Shown piece by piece: positions 1 through 12,500 of a DNA stretch of 64,000 nt. How positions within the stretch are numbered: position 1 is the stretch's first letter; every line of letters begins with the position of its first letter. Both the position numbers and the translations under genes were made by a program. The notes beneath the pieces are model-generated. The model had not been told where the DNA came from. It did not search any database and was given only the letters and a program-made list of their open reading frames with translations. The DNA is taken from assembly GCF_000764305.2 (NCBI RefSeq), contig NW_025943688.1, positions 62,001-126,000 on the forward strand, in the 5' to 3' direction. The stretch comes from Hyalella azteca (Eukaryota > Arthropoda > Malacostraca > Amphipoda > Hyalellidae).

Positions 1-1495
1 ATTTCTGTTCTCTTGTCTATCACAATAAACCGGAACTGTTTCAGCGATGAAGCTTAAATGGATTTGTTCTAAATAATTTGGTGAAGTGAGACGCAAGCAT
101 AGAGCGAATGCAATGATCACGCATGCATAAGAACAAGGCTTGAAAAATTCGACAGATTACACATTTCATAAAAAAAGTTCATCTAACATTAAATTACATC
201 AGAACAAGCATGTGTAATTACATGACACTGACGACAGCTTGTCATGCAAAACTCATGTTCGCAAAATAGAGGCTCTAGCCTGGATGCGTTGCGGAAAAGC
301 AATCTCGAGTAAACCAAAATTAAATGGCAGATAAAAAACAGACTCGCACGACAACAAAATTGCCAAACATTCATGAATGTTTCATATAAACTGGATGTCT
401 TGATGTAAAATTAGAAAATTAGCAATATGGAAGCCTAAATCTTTTTTTAAGCGGCGTCAGAATGAAACTTAAAATTGTAAGCAATTCAAACAGCAGTAAA
501 ATAATATGCATCATGTTGCATGAAACCATCGCTAATTAAAGGAAAAATGAACTGTTAATTTTAAGTAAATACACATTAAACTAAGAATTGCTATGAAAGA
601 AACGAGTCGTATGTGGAGATAAATTGTAAAGTTATTGCTGCAACTAATCTACGTAAATGTACTATAAACAAAATAGACGGGCACAATATACGCATGAGAG
701 TTTAAGCCATGAGAAGGCTGGATGACTGCCGACAAAACTTTATTTTAGTCCAGCACATGACTACGAAATTTCACTAACTAAACTTTATAAAGTAAGAAGA
801 AGCGTGCCCACGGAGAGTGTACAGGATGCAGGGGAAGGATGGCTTCTGCATGATACAGTGAAAACGGATCTTGAATATTGTGTGAGAAATATTCATGCTA
901 TTGATGATTTCACCATAACGGAAAATTCATCAAAATTCGGCAATTGTCCGAATAATTTTCAACTTTTCCAGCATTAAAATTGAACGAAGGGTAATCAATT
1001 ATTGAGGGAACTAGGAAGGAATTTAATACTGTGCCACCGGTTTTAGCATCACTTGATATAATCTGACAAGGTGCTAGAGACAGGAAGCTTTTATCGCAAA
1101 AGACATTGAGCTCTTAAAAATTGGTACTGAAGATCAAGTCAATAGAAATGTTCTAGTGTTTATAAATTACGACCTGATTTACCATTTATTGAAAACCAGT
1201 AAATGTGAAAGACTCAAATGTCTAGTCTATAAAGATGCCTGTATTCGTAAATTATAACCATATTTAAAACAGAATTCCAATAACAATATTTAGAAGAGAA
1301 TAACATGACCGGAGAAGAAAGAAGAAACGAACCTTGGTTGTTCCGTTGCGACATGAGCTGTGTTATTTTCTTGACCACTGGAGGAAGGGAGAAGCAAGGG
1401 TATGCAAGGTGAGATACGACAACCACAAATGCAGCCTAAATGCTAGACGGTACCATTAATTAAGCATCCAAATCTCTGGCGGCTCGAATGGTTAA

Positions 1496-1578
1496 CCCTT
1501 TACCGCACGAGCTGAAGAATTTTTGGCTTATTCACGCTGTTCCTTGCTCAATTGCAAGGTTATTTTGTCGGTAAAGGG
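1496..1578. mobile_element. piggyBac-like MITE (83 bp, TTAA flanks)
   Basis: The element is bounded by TTAA at 1492-1495 and 1579-1582. The left end reads CCCTTTACCG and the right end CGGTAAAGGG, a perfect 10-bp terminal inverted repeat. A TTAA target duplication with CCC-starting ends is the signature of the piggyBac superfamily. There is no coding capacity, so it is a non-autonomous copy. Confidence 0.75.
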
Positions 1579-3664
1579 TTAATTACTGAGGACGTTGTAA
1601 GCTACTGCACAAATGACACATAACGCAGTGTTGCAAGGCCTTCAGATGCCATGTATACAGGGTACATGTAGAGATGAACAGCTTCAAGCCAACATCTTGT
1701 AAGGCACGGAATGCATGTCCATTGTCCACACACACTTGGTCAATTTCAAGCAAAAATATTTAACAAAATATCAGACAAATGCTTCCAAAAAGTAAGTCGG
1801 CATCTCATTGTTATGCTTCAAAAAAAAAAAATCAGAAGAAATTGTGTGCACGTCCACCGTCCAGTTTGCACGGTTCCTAGAAACTCAAGATGATACTTGA
1901 CAATCACTAGGAAGGCTTTAATTTTAATTGAAGATAAATGGTAGCATGAGTGCTTACAGTACAAGATCTTTGGCTTGACGAATACTGCTTTGTACAATGT
2001 ACGTTCATCTCGCTCACAATCAGAGGGAATATCGTTACGAAGGCAAGAATACGAGGTTGATCCCTCTACCGCAGTGGCAGGCACAACGTAGCATATGCTA
2101 TTGCAATGGTTTCTAATTATAGGACATTAAAGAAATATATGTGTTTCTAGTTATCTATGCAACAACACATCACATTCATGAACAACATCACAAAATTCAG
2201 AGTAATTCCTTTGTGTCAACTATTTGAACTTTTTCTATCTTCTGGTTCATTAGTACTCTTTAACAACACTAAAATTTCACTATCCCTTTTTCACTAAAAA
2301 TATGACTTGCGAGTACTGTAAACCGAATCGGGCTATCCAACGAAATTCCAGCTGAACATGCGAAAATTCGGAAGGAAACCCGACATTAGCAACGAACATG
2401 CATATTCCAAACATGTCACTCCACGGCGAACGGATTCTCCAAGAAGACTGGTCAGACTAACGTGTCTTTAAATATGAATCTATCCCGTATACTCCTCTCA
2501 ATGACAGCTTGAATTTAAAGATACATATTGATTAATAAGGAAATAGTTTATGTCGATCAAGATATTTCAAGTCTTTTATGACTTCATAATGTTGTGATCA
2601 TTAAAAGGTCCTTGTGATATATTAAAATATCTCCCGGAAACCTGCTTTCGATTTACCAACGCCAGCGAAAAACATATTTAGAACATAAACAAACGAACAA
2701 TAATGTTCTTTATAAAATCCACTTGCTGGTATTCAATCGAACTGCATGAAAAAGTAAAATCTACTATCCCATTCTACCAATATAAGTATATTTACAATAT
2801 TTACTTATTACATTGGTAGGTATTTATTTATCCGTAATAGATTTCCATTGGTATATATAAGTGTAAGAACTGGCATGTAGGACGTATGGATGTTATGCTA
2901 CTATTGGTAGGAGCTACGCTGGTGTGAGCAGCGCGCGTTAATAGGAATTATAAAGAAGTTTCGACCTTGCATGCAGTCACTAAGTTACTTCGCTCACAAC
3001 AAAAGATGAACCCAATATCTGATTGAATCTCCCAATCCATGATTGAATTTGAACAAAATTAATAAATACGACGCGAAAACTTTGATGCAAATTCTCGACA
3101 ATGAGCGACTTCTCGATCATAATATGGGAGTTATGGAAGATTTAAATCGTGTATTGCATTTCATCTGCGATGAAAATTTTCAATTAGCTTCCCTGTCTCA
3201 CATTTGAATACTCCACTTGATTAACATCCACAAATTCGCAAGCAAGACTTATTAATATTAGATAAAGTAATCAATATAGGAGCTGCTAAGTTATTACGGA
3301 CAAGCCACGCGATTTTAGCGACATACTCTCACATGTGTTGTCAAGTTCTAATGATTTATTTACCAAGAGTTTATTCGACACATCACTGGCTAGTGACTTT
3401 CATTTAGTTATAGGTATATACCACAAGAAACAGTCAATAATGATAACACCAACGGAATTCAAAGTCACTAACGCAATAGATTGGGATGGGAATCACGTTA
3501 ATATACGATTACACTCAGATAAATAAATGCGTCATACTTTCAAAATAGTGAAGTACATTTATCTCACAGCACGAGTAGAGAGCGGACATCAATGTAACGC
3601 TCCCGTAGGCTGACAAACTGAATCAGGATGACCCGCACAAGCGCAAAACGTGCATAGCTTCTTA

Positions 3665-3828
3665 AAAAAAATTCAACTCAGTACTCACTGCAGTGAGTGA
3701 CAGAGAGCGCATTTTCTCGTCGACGAAAACTTGAGGTCACGGAAGGACGGACAGACGGACAGATGGACAGACGGACATGACGAGCACAATAGTGCATTTT
3801 TTCCATAAATGAGAAAAAGCGCTAAAAA
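3665..3828 (+). repeat. Dispersed repeat copy A
   Basis: Contains CTCGTCGACGAAAAC, a run of GGACAGAC/GGACGGAC units and ACATGACGAGCACAATAGTG, followed by TCCATAAAT and AGCGCTAA. The same series of blocks occurs in reverse orientation at 47040-47187. It looks like an interspersed element, but I cannot assign a class; no terminal repeats or coding sequence are apparent. Confidence 0.7.
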
Positions 3829-6331
3829 AAGGCTCTTTTATTTGTCTGAGTGTATGGGAGCTCAGTGGTGAATTAGGACGGGCAAGACACCAGCTATAGG
3901 AAGGCCAGCGTTGCTACGCTACACTTTTTTGCGCTGGAGGAAATTTCGAGTGACGATTTCGAAAAAAAATAAATAAAAATAAAATAAAAATACCATGTCA
4001 ACGAGGCTATCAAGATACCCAGATTTTTATTATAGTAAATTCGCAGTCACTTGAGCATTCTCGTTCATATTTCAAAAAAAAAAAAATAGGGAAAGAAAGA
4101 TGCTGATTATAGGAAAATAATTAGTTGACATCAATGAAATTCAGAGAAGTTTGGAGTTAAGCTTTGGACAAAAATGGCATTTTATGGTAAGAAAATTCAA
4201 CATCCAAAATTATTTTTCGCTTTTTTCAAAGTAAAATAAGTTCATTCAAAGTAAAACGGACCATGACCATTTTGACTTTTAAAAAATAGAATCATGTGCA
4301 TTAGCAGAACTCATAAAATTTGGATTCATGAAAGACATACAGTTAAGGGGAGCAAAGTTATTCTCAAATAATAGTTATTCTCAAATAAACAAAGTTATTC
4401 TCAAATAATACAACTCTTGTTTTGTTGAGAGACTAAATACATGTATGCGGCAGGGTGACTTCTAAAAACTCTATTGCCTTCGATCGGCTAGTCTGGGATT
4501 TGTTCATCATAATTAGTTCGATATCGTTATTGATATTTGAAAAAAGGAAAAAAAAATTTTAGAAGGAGATAAAAAATAATTATCAACTGATATTCCAAAG
4601 TATATAGGTAAAGAAAGTATGGTAAACTAAAGGATGTAAATTGTAAACGAATGACTTTAATGCTCGGAAAATAGTTCGCAAGACAACAAGAGAGCACACA
4701 AATGGTATGGAGCTACAGGAAGTTAACAAAAATTATTTCATTGTAAATTCACTATATTGTTGCCATTTATAAGAATTCCGATTAATTTCCGAATAACTGC
4801 AAATGTAAAAATTAGGGATGTAATTTGCTTAAATGTGCTGTAATCAGAACGTGTCCAGAACCTGATAAGATTTTGAAAAAAAAAATTCACAACTGAGTTT
4901 ACTTGAAATAGCAAATCTTATCTGCATTTCATTTTTATAATAATTCCGAGGAACATGCATTGTAATAGATTCGCTTTCGGAAACAATCACCAAAAATTGA
5001 TTACTTTTTCCTTCATGTTTATCAAATTAATAGTGCCATTGAATAAATTTCCGATTACATGTCCTAGCTGGTTTAAATAATTTCTCAAGTGCAAAGAAAA
5101 TGCGACACTTGGTCTGGGACTAAATTTCGAAGTTATTTCCTGTTACAAGCTTATAGTGAATTTACAATGAATTAGGCAGGCAGGATGCGAAGAGATGAGC
5201 AAGGCGGGGCAGACAAACACAACACGAAAGTAAATCATGTGAACGGGAGGCTCTCGTCTGTGTCGTTCATTGGTATCCACTGCACTGTAGTAATCAATCT
5301 TAATAACAACACTGGCAGCATAATTGTGTAGTAATAACGGGGAGCTGAACAAAAGCGACTCGTAGCAACTGACCCAACTGATACGCTTCCGTCCTCAGTT
5401 GTTCTGCAAACCGTTGCCATAATCGCAAAATGTGGGGGAAAAACGGCAAAAGAGTTAGAAAAATATAAACACAGTGGAAGTAATTGAGGACAATGAAACG
5501 TTACCATTATGTGTATACCTGATAAAACCTCAACAAATAACAAAAAAAAAGTTCGAGAAGGATTAATTTCATTCGAAGGAACGCAATTTGAAGAAACGCT
5601 AACTGGAAAGAATGTCTTCTATTTAATGATTGAGACTGAAACTAGAACACTTAGCATTTGCTGAAGTAATTCAAGTGTTTTGAGCTAGTGTATGTACAAT
5701 CAGAATCAAGTTATTCGATAATTATGTACATGCAAATTTTCACCCGTCATTGAAAATACGACTGGTAACGGGGCCACTATATGACGTCTAGCTAGCATTT
5801 TAAGACTACGACGCGCAATTAAGAAGGCTTCAGCGCATCTTGTATGGGGATGAGTTTTTCTAACATTAAATAGTATTAGTATCATGAATACCATAGTTAC
5901 TTAAATGGTTACACAACCTCTGTTCCTCTCCAGCGCATAACTGATTTGACTGCATCTCAGCAGACAATAAGAATGATCGATGGTCATGCACCATCATCAG
6001 CTTTAGCTGAGATTAGTAAAACACTTGTCGAAACAACACAATTTCATTATCCTAACATCTCCCTCATAGAACACACTAGCAAATCGCTTCTGAGGAAAGG
6101 ATGTGGAATTATTGTATGGAGCAATGAGAAAATGTGAAGATATTAGGTAGGCCGGGCAAAGAGGAGCCTAAAGGAAAATGTTTGTATTACTTCATAGTTT
6201 CACTTAATTAGAATGACAAGATACCCTGAATGCAGCAGTCCCAGTAGCACATGCACCCACCCAAGCAGGGCTGGCTAGTACCAAATAAGGTTGGCCTCTG
6301 TAAGAAGGCTACCCACGTGGCCCGTGCTGAC

Positions 6332-6519
6332 CTGTTGCCGTGCACGTGGGAGGCGCAGTAGGTAAACGAAAAGTGAATCAGCTTTGGGTCGATCATCTGG
6401 CCCTTCTCGGCCCGGTCGAGGAGGTCCTCGAGGTAGCAGAGGTGCCTGAAGCAGCCACGTACCCCGTACCTCGCCTGGTACTCGTCCAAAGCGAAGATCT
6501 GGCCAGGACTGAACCAACC
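6332..6519 (-). CDS. Cadps: CAPS exon 16 (last exon in window)
   Basis: Encodes [40 protein letters not shown] and ASHVHGN. The [20 protein letters not shown] block is almost invariant in CAPS. Acceptor CGGACAG, donor CAACAG|GTCAGC leaving phase 2. No continuation (expected PDG-G, then FRYCFPFGRPEGALK) was found down to base 1, so intron 16 exceeds 6.3 kb. Confidence 0.97.
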
Positions 6520-9500
6520 CTGTCCGCGACTCACAGTCAAAATGCCATCGAGTTTGTTCTATCCAGAGCATTATTGTTGAATTGGAGTCTTTATAATGGA
6601 ACTTTATATGCGCGAAACATTCACAGTTTTGTAAATTTTGTAATTTTTCATATACAGTGACCTGAGATGGTATTATGAAAGAATCAACGGCATCACGAGT
6701 CAAACTGCCATCGAGTTTGTTATATACAGAGTCCTACTGTTGAATTGGAGTCTTTCATGATGGAACTTTTTTATGCACGAAACATTCAGTCTTAAATTTT
6801 ACAATTTTTCATATACAGCGACCTGAGATGCTATTCTGAAAGAATTAACGGCACCTCCTCGCATCGTATTATTAGCTTTAGAGGAATGGCTTAGAGATCT
6901 AACTGCCCCATGCTTTCGGTCGGTCTGAACATGTTCAGACCGACCATGTTCGGTTCGGTGAACTGCACGTCACAAGCCGATCGAGCATAAAATAATTACG
7001 GCGCTAGGGAGGTTAAACGGAGCCAATGGCTTGAATTGAACAATTGAAGTCTGACGAACAGCCATTACAATGACCACAATAACTGACTATTTCATTTATT
7101 TTCATTTGATTGTATTAAATTTTATAATCTACAGCGTAATAAATAAGTAGTAGTCATTATTCACCAGGGAGCAATACGGATCGTTGAGTCTGTACTCGAG
7201 GGTGACAATCTGCAGGGTCTTGAAGAGGCTGTGGTGGTCAAACTTGACGGGGTCCGCGCTGATGTACTCGTCCATGCCGTGCTTCTTGGCGCGATCCGCG
7301 TCTGTTGACATGACGGGTTATTTATACCAATTTTGCTAACAGCTCTAAAATTATATCTGCAGCAGAACTACGTGAATGTACGGTACATTTCTACCCTTAT
7401 GTCTCGCAACAACCATTCAAACTCACTTTACAGTGAGCAGCTCTTAACTGATACATGCAGCAGAACTACGTAAACTCACTGCGCAGTACAGATCTAATAT
7501 TAATCATAATTATTTCAACTCCTTGTTCAGTTAGCAGTTCTTGCCCGATATCTGCATAATAACTACATGGACTCACGGTGTAGTTGAAATCTCGACGCAG
7601 AACTATTCAGACAAACTAAACCCTCCTAGCCTGATAACTCTGGGAGAATTATTTGCCTAACAATGTGCAGTGTGCAGGTCTAGGCAAATAGGCTGTGGCG
7701 GTGCAATGTGCAATATATCCACCACAGTCATCCCGCATCAGTAAGTAGCTCAACCTTGATTTCCATATTATAGTCATCACAACTCATTTTTAAGTTATAA
7801 CTTGATATTTGCACCAGAGCGGTTCCAAATCATTTCCTGCTTTAACCCGTTATCCACACCACAATCACCTCAACTCGCGGTATCCGTATCGACATCATAA
7901 TTGCCTCAAATCACTGCGTCAGAATAATCTTATATCGACACCAGAATTATCCCTACTCATTGTACCAGCATACCCTGACTGATATAGCAGCATTACTACT
8001 TTCTACAAGTCATCCCTGATTCTGATCTAAACCAATTAGCCAATTAGCTACGTCGGTTTATTGAGCTTCATATCATAATAATGTAAATTCCCACTCGCGT
8101 CATCATCCATACAGTAGTTTGTCCAGCTCAAATGCTGAACTTAGGTTGAAAACTTGAATTCGATTCATGCTGACGGACCTCCCTGTATCTTCGAGAAGGT
8201 AGAGTTCTTGCCCTGCGGGGCGGTCGGGGGCGTGGGTTTGTTGGCTTGCCCCGTGGCGCGGTATAGCGCAGTCACCCACTGATGGGATTCGTTCTCGTCT
8301 TCAGTCGCGAACAGGATTGAGTCGCCTTCACGCACGGCGTTGAAGAAAAATCTTCCACCTTCCAATTCTAAAAAAAAATTGGGACGGAAATAAAGATAAA
8401 TAATTTATGCTCATGGCACTAGCACTACTTGAAAATTTGTAATATGCGATCAAGTAGCAAAGAAGTTAAATGATGGTGAGTATTTTATATATCTCGTGAC
8501 AAATCAAGTGATAGATAAAGTTTTGCACATGCAGATACTTGACAAAAGAAAAGCAAACTAAGCACATTTTACAAGGAATGTAATTCTTTCCATTTTTTAT
8601 CGAACAATATCTACCAACACATGTGACAGAGACGCTTAGTGAATGCATGGTTTCACTGGCCATTTTGGACATCGTAAATCGTCAGTTATGGAAAGATCGG
8701 GTTCAAAAGGCCACATCCCTTACGGAATCAAGTCACGAGAAGTACAAGAATCGGCTACAGGCCATGGGCATATTTTTTCAATGCCGACACTTCTATTCTA
8801 TTCTAGTCGATAAGAGACACTTATGAACTCACACTTATTAGCATAAGTCCGAGCATCTTCGAATCAAGTATACAATATTGGAAAAAATTCAAGCATTTTT
8901 GCCAACAAGATAATTTATTTTCACCTTTATTCAAATAATCACGATATGGAAAACAACCTGACGTTCTCGATAATATGCAGGAATTAACTTATTTAATTAG
9001 ATAATCAAAGCACATACTACCTCTGTCTGCTAGTATCATGTTGAAGTCCAACAAAGATTTAACGGCACTGTAATAGTAGCGACATTTCAGTAAATGAAGG
9101 AATACATGAATGGATCAAAAAATGATAATCGATCACCACCATTGATTTAGGATGGCTCAAACTACTTCAAGCTCGAGAATGATATATCAATCACGTTCAC
9201 GACAGAAACATTCAGCTCGAGAACACCGTAAATGGAACTACATATCCAGCTCGAGAACACTGAGAACGCAACGCGCTCAGAAATGTTGTTCCCGTCAATC
9301 AAGTAAAGAACAAGAATAAATAGGAGAATAAGTGGCGTCAACTTACCCTGACCGACCATTAGCTGAGCTGCATTAGGGATAATAAACAAGTCTCAGTTAC
9401 AGAGGAAAGAAAGATATGCCGCGTATTAATGCAAGATTATTTACGATCACGGTTCAACATTAGGTTGATGTATATGAAGAATGAATACTGAATGGAAGAT

Positions 9501-12500
9501 AATTAACCATACCTGGACCAAACTGACACTAAGAGTCAATAAGATGTTCCAAAGATTAATGTAGGCAGCTCATTCTGCTCATAATCGACGATTTATGAGC
9601 GAAAATTTTTCATAAAATTGCCGAGAATTACAGTAATATTTCTAAACACCTTTATATTATAATTTTAATTAAAAATTTATTTGCTAAATATAATTGTATT
9701 AATAATTCCTATATACTTTTATTATTATACTTAAAAATTTCAATTATATAAGTTAAGTTGTAAAAAATAACCTTGAATTGTTTCATAAAAAATAATCATA
9801 ACGAAAAAACACATATTTTCATTCGATTTTTAATCACTGATTATTTTTCCAATCAAACATTCATCCAAAATTTTTACATCTCAAACGGGTCCAAGAAATC
9901 CTCACCGGTAGACCATCCGTCACAATGCATGTGATCATGAACTATCCACTCACCAGAAACAGGTTCTATATAATCCACAGTGTACCCGTCCAGCTGCATC
10001 ATCTCTGTCGGCTCGCTCTTCTTCTCTCTGTAGCTGCACATGGCGAACGTGTACTGAGACACCTGCACCAGACACAGATAACGCCTCTTCCATTTCTTCC
10101 ATACGCTCTTGCCCAGCGCGTACGAATATCTGAGGTTGTAAAGCAGAGGTTTATCCACTCCACTCATATCACTTCAATCAATATTAATTTGTCAACCACG
10201 CGCATATAAGATAATCATTGGCAGGAATCCGCTCACAAACGAGTCGCGATTGGCAATAGAGGGATGGTGTTTCATAGAAAATTTTTTGCATTGCAATTTC
10301 ATTATTTTGCTGTTTCTCGCTTAGGAATATTCCTTGATAGTTATTGATGCCCAACGGGAATTTGCAATCTAGGTGTAGATATTTTATAAAATATGGAAGA
10401 GTTATGAGAGTCTATTTGATCAGGTTGTTACTACTGCTCAAAATTAACGCTTTATTTGCGTTGGTTCATATAAGCTTTAATCAAATGACGCGGCGTTTCA
10501 AGCCCGAAAAGTAGCTCTAAGTCTAAAAGGCTAATTATGTAATAATCGAGCAGTCAACGTTTCATTAGATTACTTAACGAAGAGCGACTAGAACTCACCC
10601 GCAGTGCTTCAAGTTCTGTGGCTTGTCCATACGGCAGGCAATTTTAATCTTGAGGTCCTGATCTGATGCGTTCTTCGGTACCGTCATTTTGTGCCACTCT
10701 GGAGCCTGTCGAAGGCAACCACCAACACATATTGACTATAAGCGTTAGTCTAACGTACACTGCGAATCTGGGGGGCAACCAAAACATGGGTTATCTAGAG
10801 TTTTCATCAATAAAATTCCTTGGGACCCAAAGGATATTATGAGATGGCATGAATCAGAATTTATTATAGGAAAAAAATTTACAATAATCAAGAGTGATTA
10901 CCACGCTATTCACTCATACTGCACTATATTCACTCATCTGAATAGGTTCTTACTGAACCTATTCAGGTATTTTGCTGAAGTACGCGGGGGAACTGCGAAA
11001 ATAAAACCACTAACATATGTTAGTAGAGTCAGTGGGATTCATTACTCAACCGGTGTGTTGAGCTGACGTTCTCGACGGTCAGGGGGGACACTTATCATAT
11101 GAGCAAGCAATGCATATAGACACGTACAGGTTCCTTCTTTAACTACCAACTATATCCGCAATTATTCTACTTCTACGATAATTGAGACGATAGACATTGA
11201 CGACGATCCATGCATTGCTGAGCATGAGTCATTGGGGTTCCGAACAGTGCCAGGGTTTAAAGGAGGTTTTGAATAGTACCAGGGTTTGAAGAGGATTTCA
11301 AACAGTAACAGGTTTGAAGGGGTCACAAACTGTTGCAGAGTTTGAAGGCGTCACAAACTGTACCAGAGTTGAAGAGGTCTCAAACAGTACATGCACAATA
11401 GTAACATTAATCTAAAAATCTCCCCAGTTGTACAGTACAACAGGAAGTGCATCCTAACTGGAGTCGAAACAGTATCAATTTGGCACGATGAATTAATGCG
11501 AAAATGTTTCAATTCATCGATAGACATGCACTTCAGCAATGACGCCACATAAGTTTTCATTTTTGTTTCGTGGCACAACAGACCTACATCATCTATTTTT
11601 TTCACGGCATATCTTCATCAATGTTTATTAAGCCTTCGCTAACGGCACAGATAATTCGGTTATACGTGGCAACAGGAGCAGTGGAAATTCTTATCACTTC
11701 AATGATGGTTGCGCTAGTTTTTTGGTTGCGATAAGGCTCATGATGGTTTTCACGAGACTTATCGCGGTATAGGTGCAGACTCCATAAAATTTGGAGGCCA
11801 ATAAACTCAATAATTATGAATCGAAAATTATTAGACGATTTAATGATCATGCAAATTATGACTAATAATAATTGCGATTAATACTAATCTTAATAATTAT
11901 GCATGGTTTTTACAACGAAATAACATTACGAGGATGCATGCAAAATTATATAGAATCAAAAGCAAGTTTGTTATAAGCAAACTAATGATATAAATACTTG
12001 TCATACCTTGCTAATTAATCTTAGATTTATTGACGAACCGAAAGGCAGTCGCGTGTGTTAACGTTATAAAATGACGAAACTTACGAACAGCTTAATAGCT
12101 ATATTAATTAATGAGTAACTATCTACAAAATTCCATGAACAGCATATTTATTTTACGCTTACATTTTTCTATCATCATGATGAACAACTTACTCTCTTTG
12201 CTAATAAGTAAAAAATAATCATTAATGAATGTACCAAAATCGTAGAGGTTTTACAGAAAATATTTTCGGAAACAGTTAGGTCGATTAAACATTCGTACCA
12301 GAATTGTCGCTACATAACAAAATGGCTTATAATTTACTGACTTAGAAAATAGATAGATACAATATACAATAGATGAAGGATGTCACAAGAATGGTTGACT
12401 TCTACAACAAATTAAGCTTGGCACAATAATATTTAAATTTACAATAAATGGAGCTTGCCAAAAGAATGGTTGATTTCTACAACAAATTAAGCATGCTACA

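Larger units (their letters stand above)
1..6331 (-). other. CAPS intron 16 (partial)
   Basis: AT-rich intronic DNA with no exon I can support. It holds a piggyBac-like MITE (1496-1578), one copy of a dispersed repeat with a GGACAGAC-rich core (3665-3828), A-runs and a short repeat of TTATTCTCAAATAA at about 4358-4413. Confidence 0.8.
6520..7164 (-). other. CAPS intron 15
   Basis: A 645-bp intron. The 3' part is a two-copy tandem duplication (6536-6857), and a 28-bp perfect palindrome lies at 6918-6945. No other feature seen. Confidence 0.85.

Noticed and set aside
6208..6703. Overlapping open frames on both strands around exon 16
   Set aside because: They are shadows of, or run-ons beyond, the GC-rich CAPS exon 16; only the frame with GWFSPGQ and correct splice phases is real.
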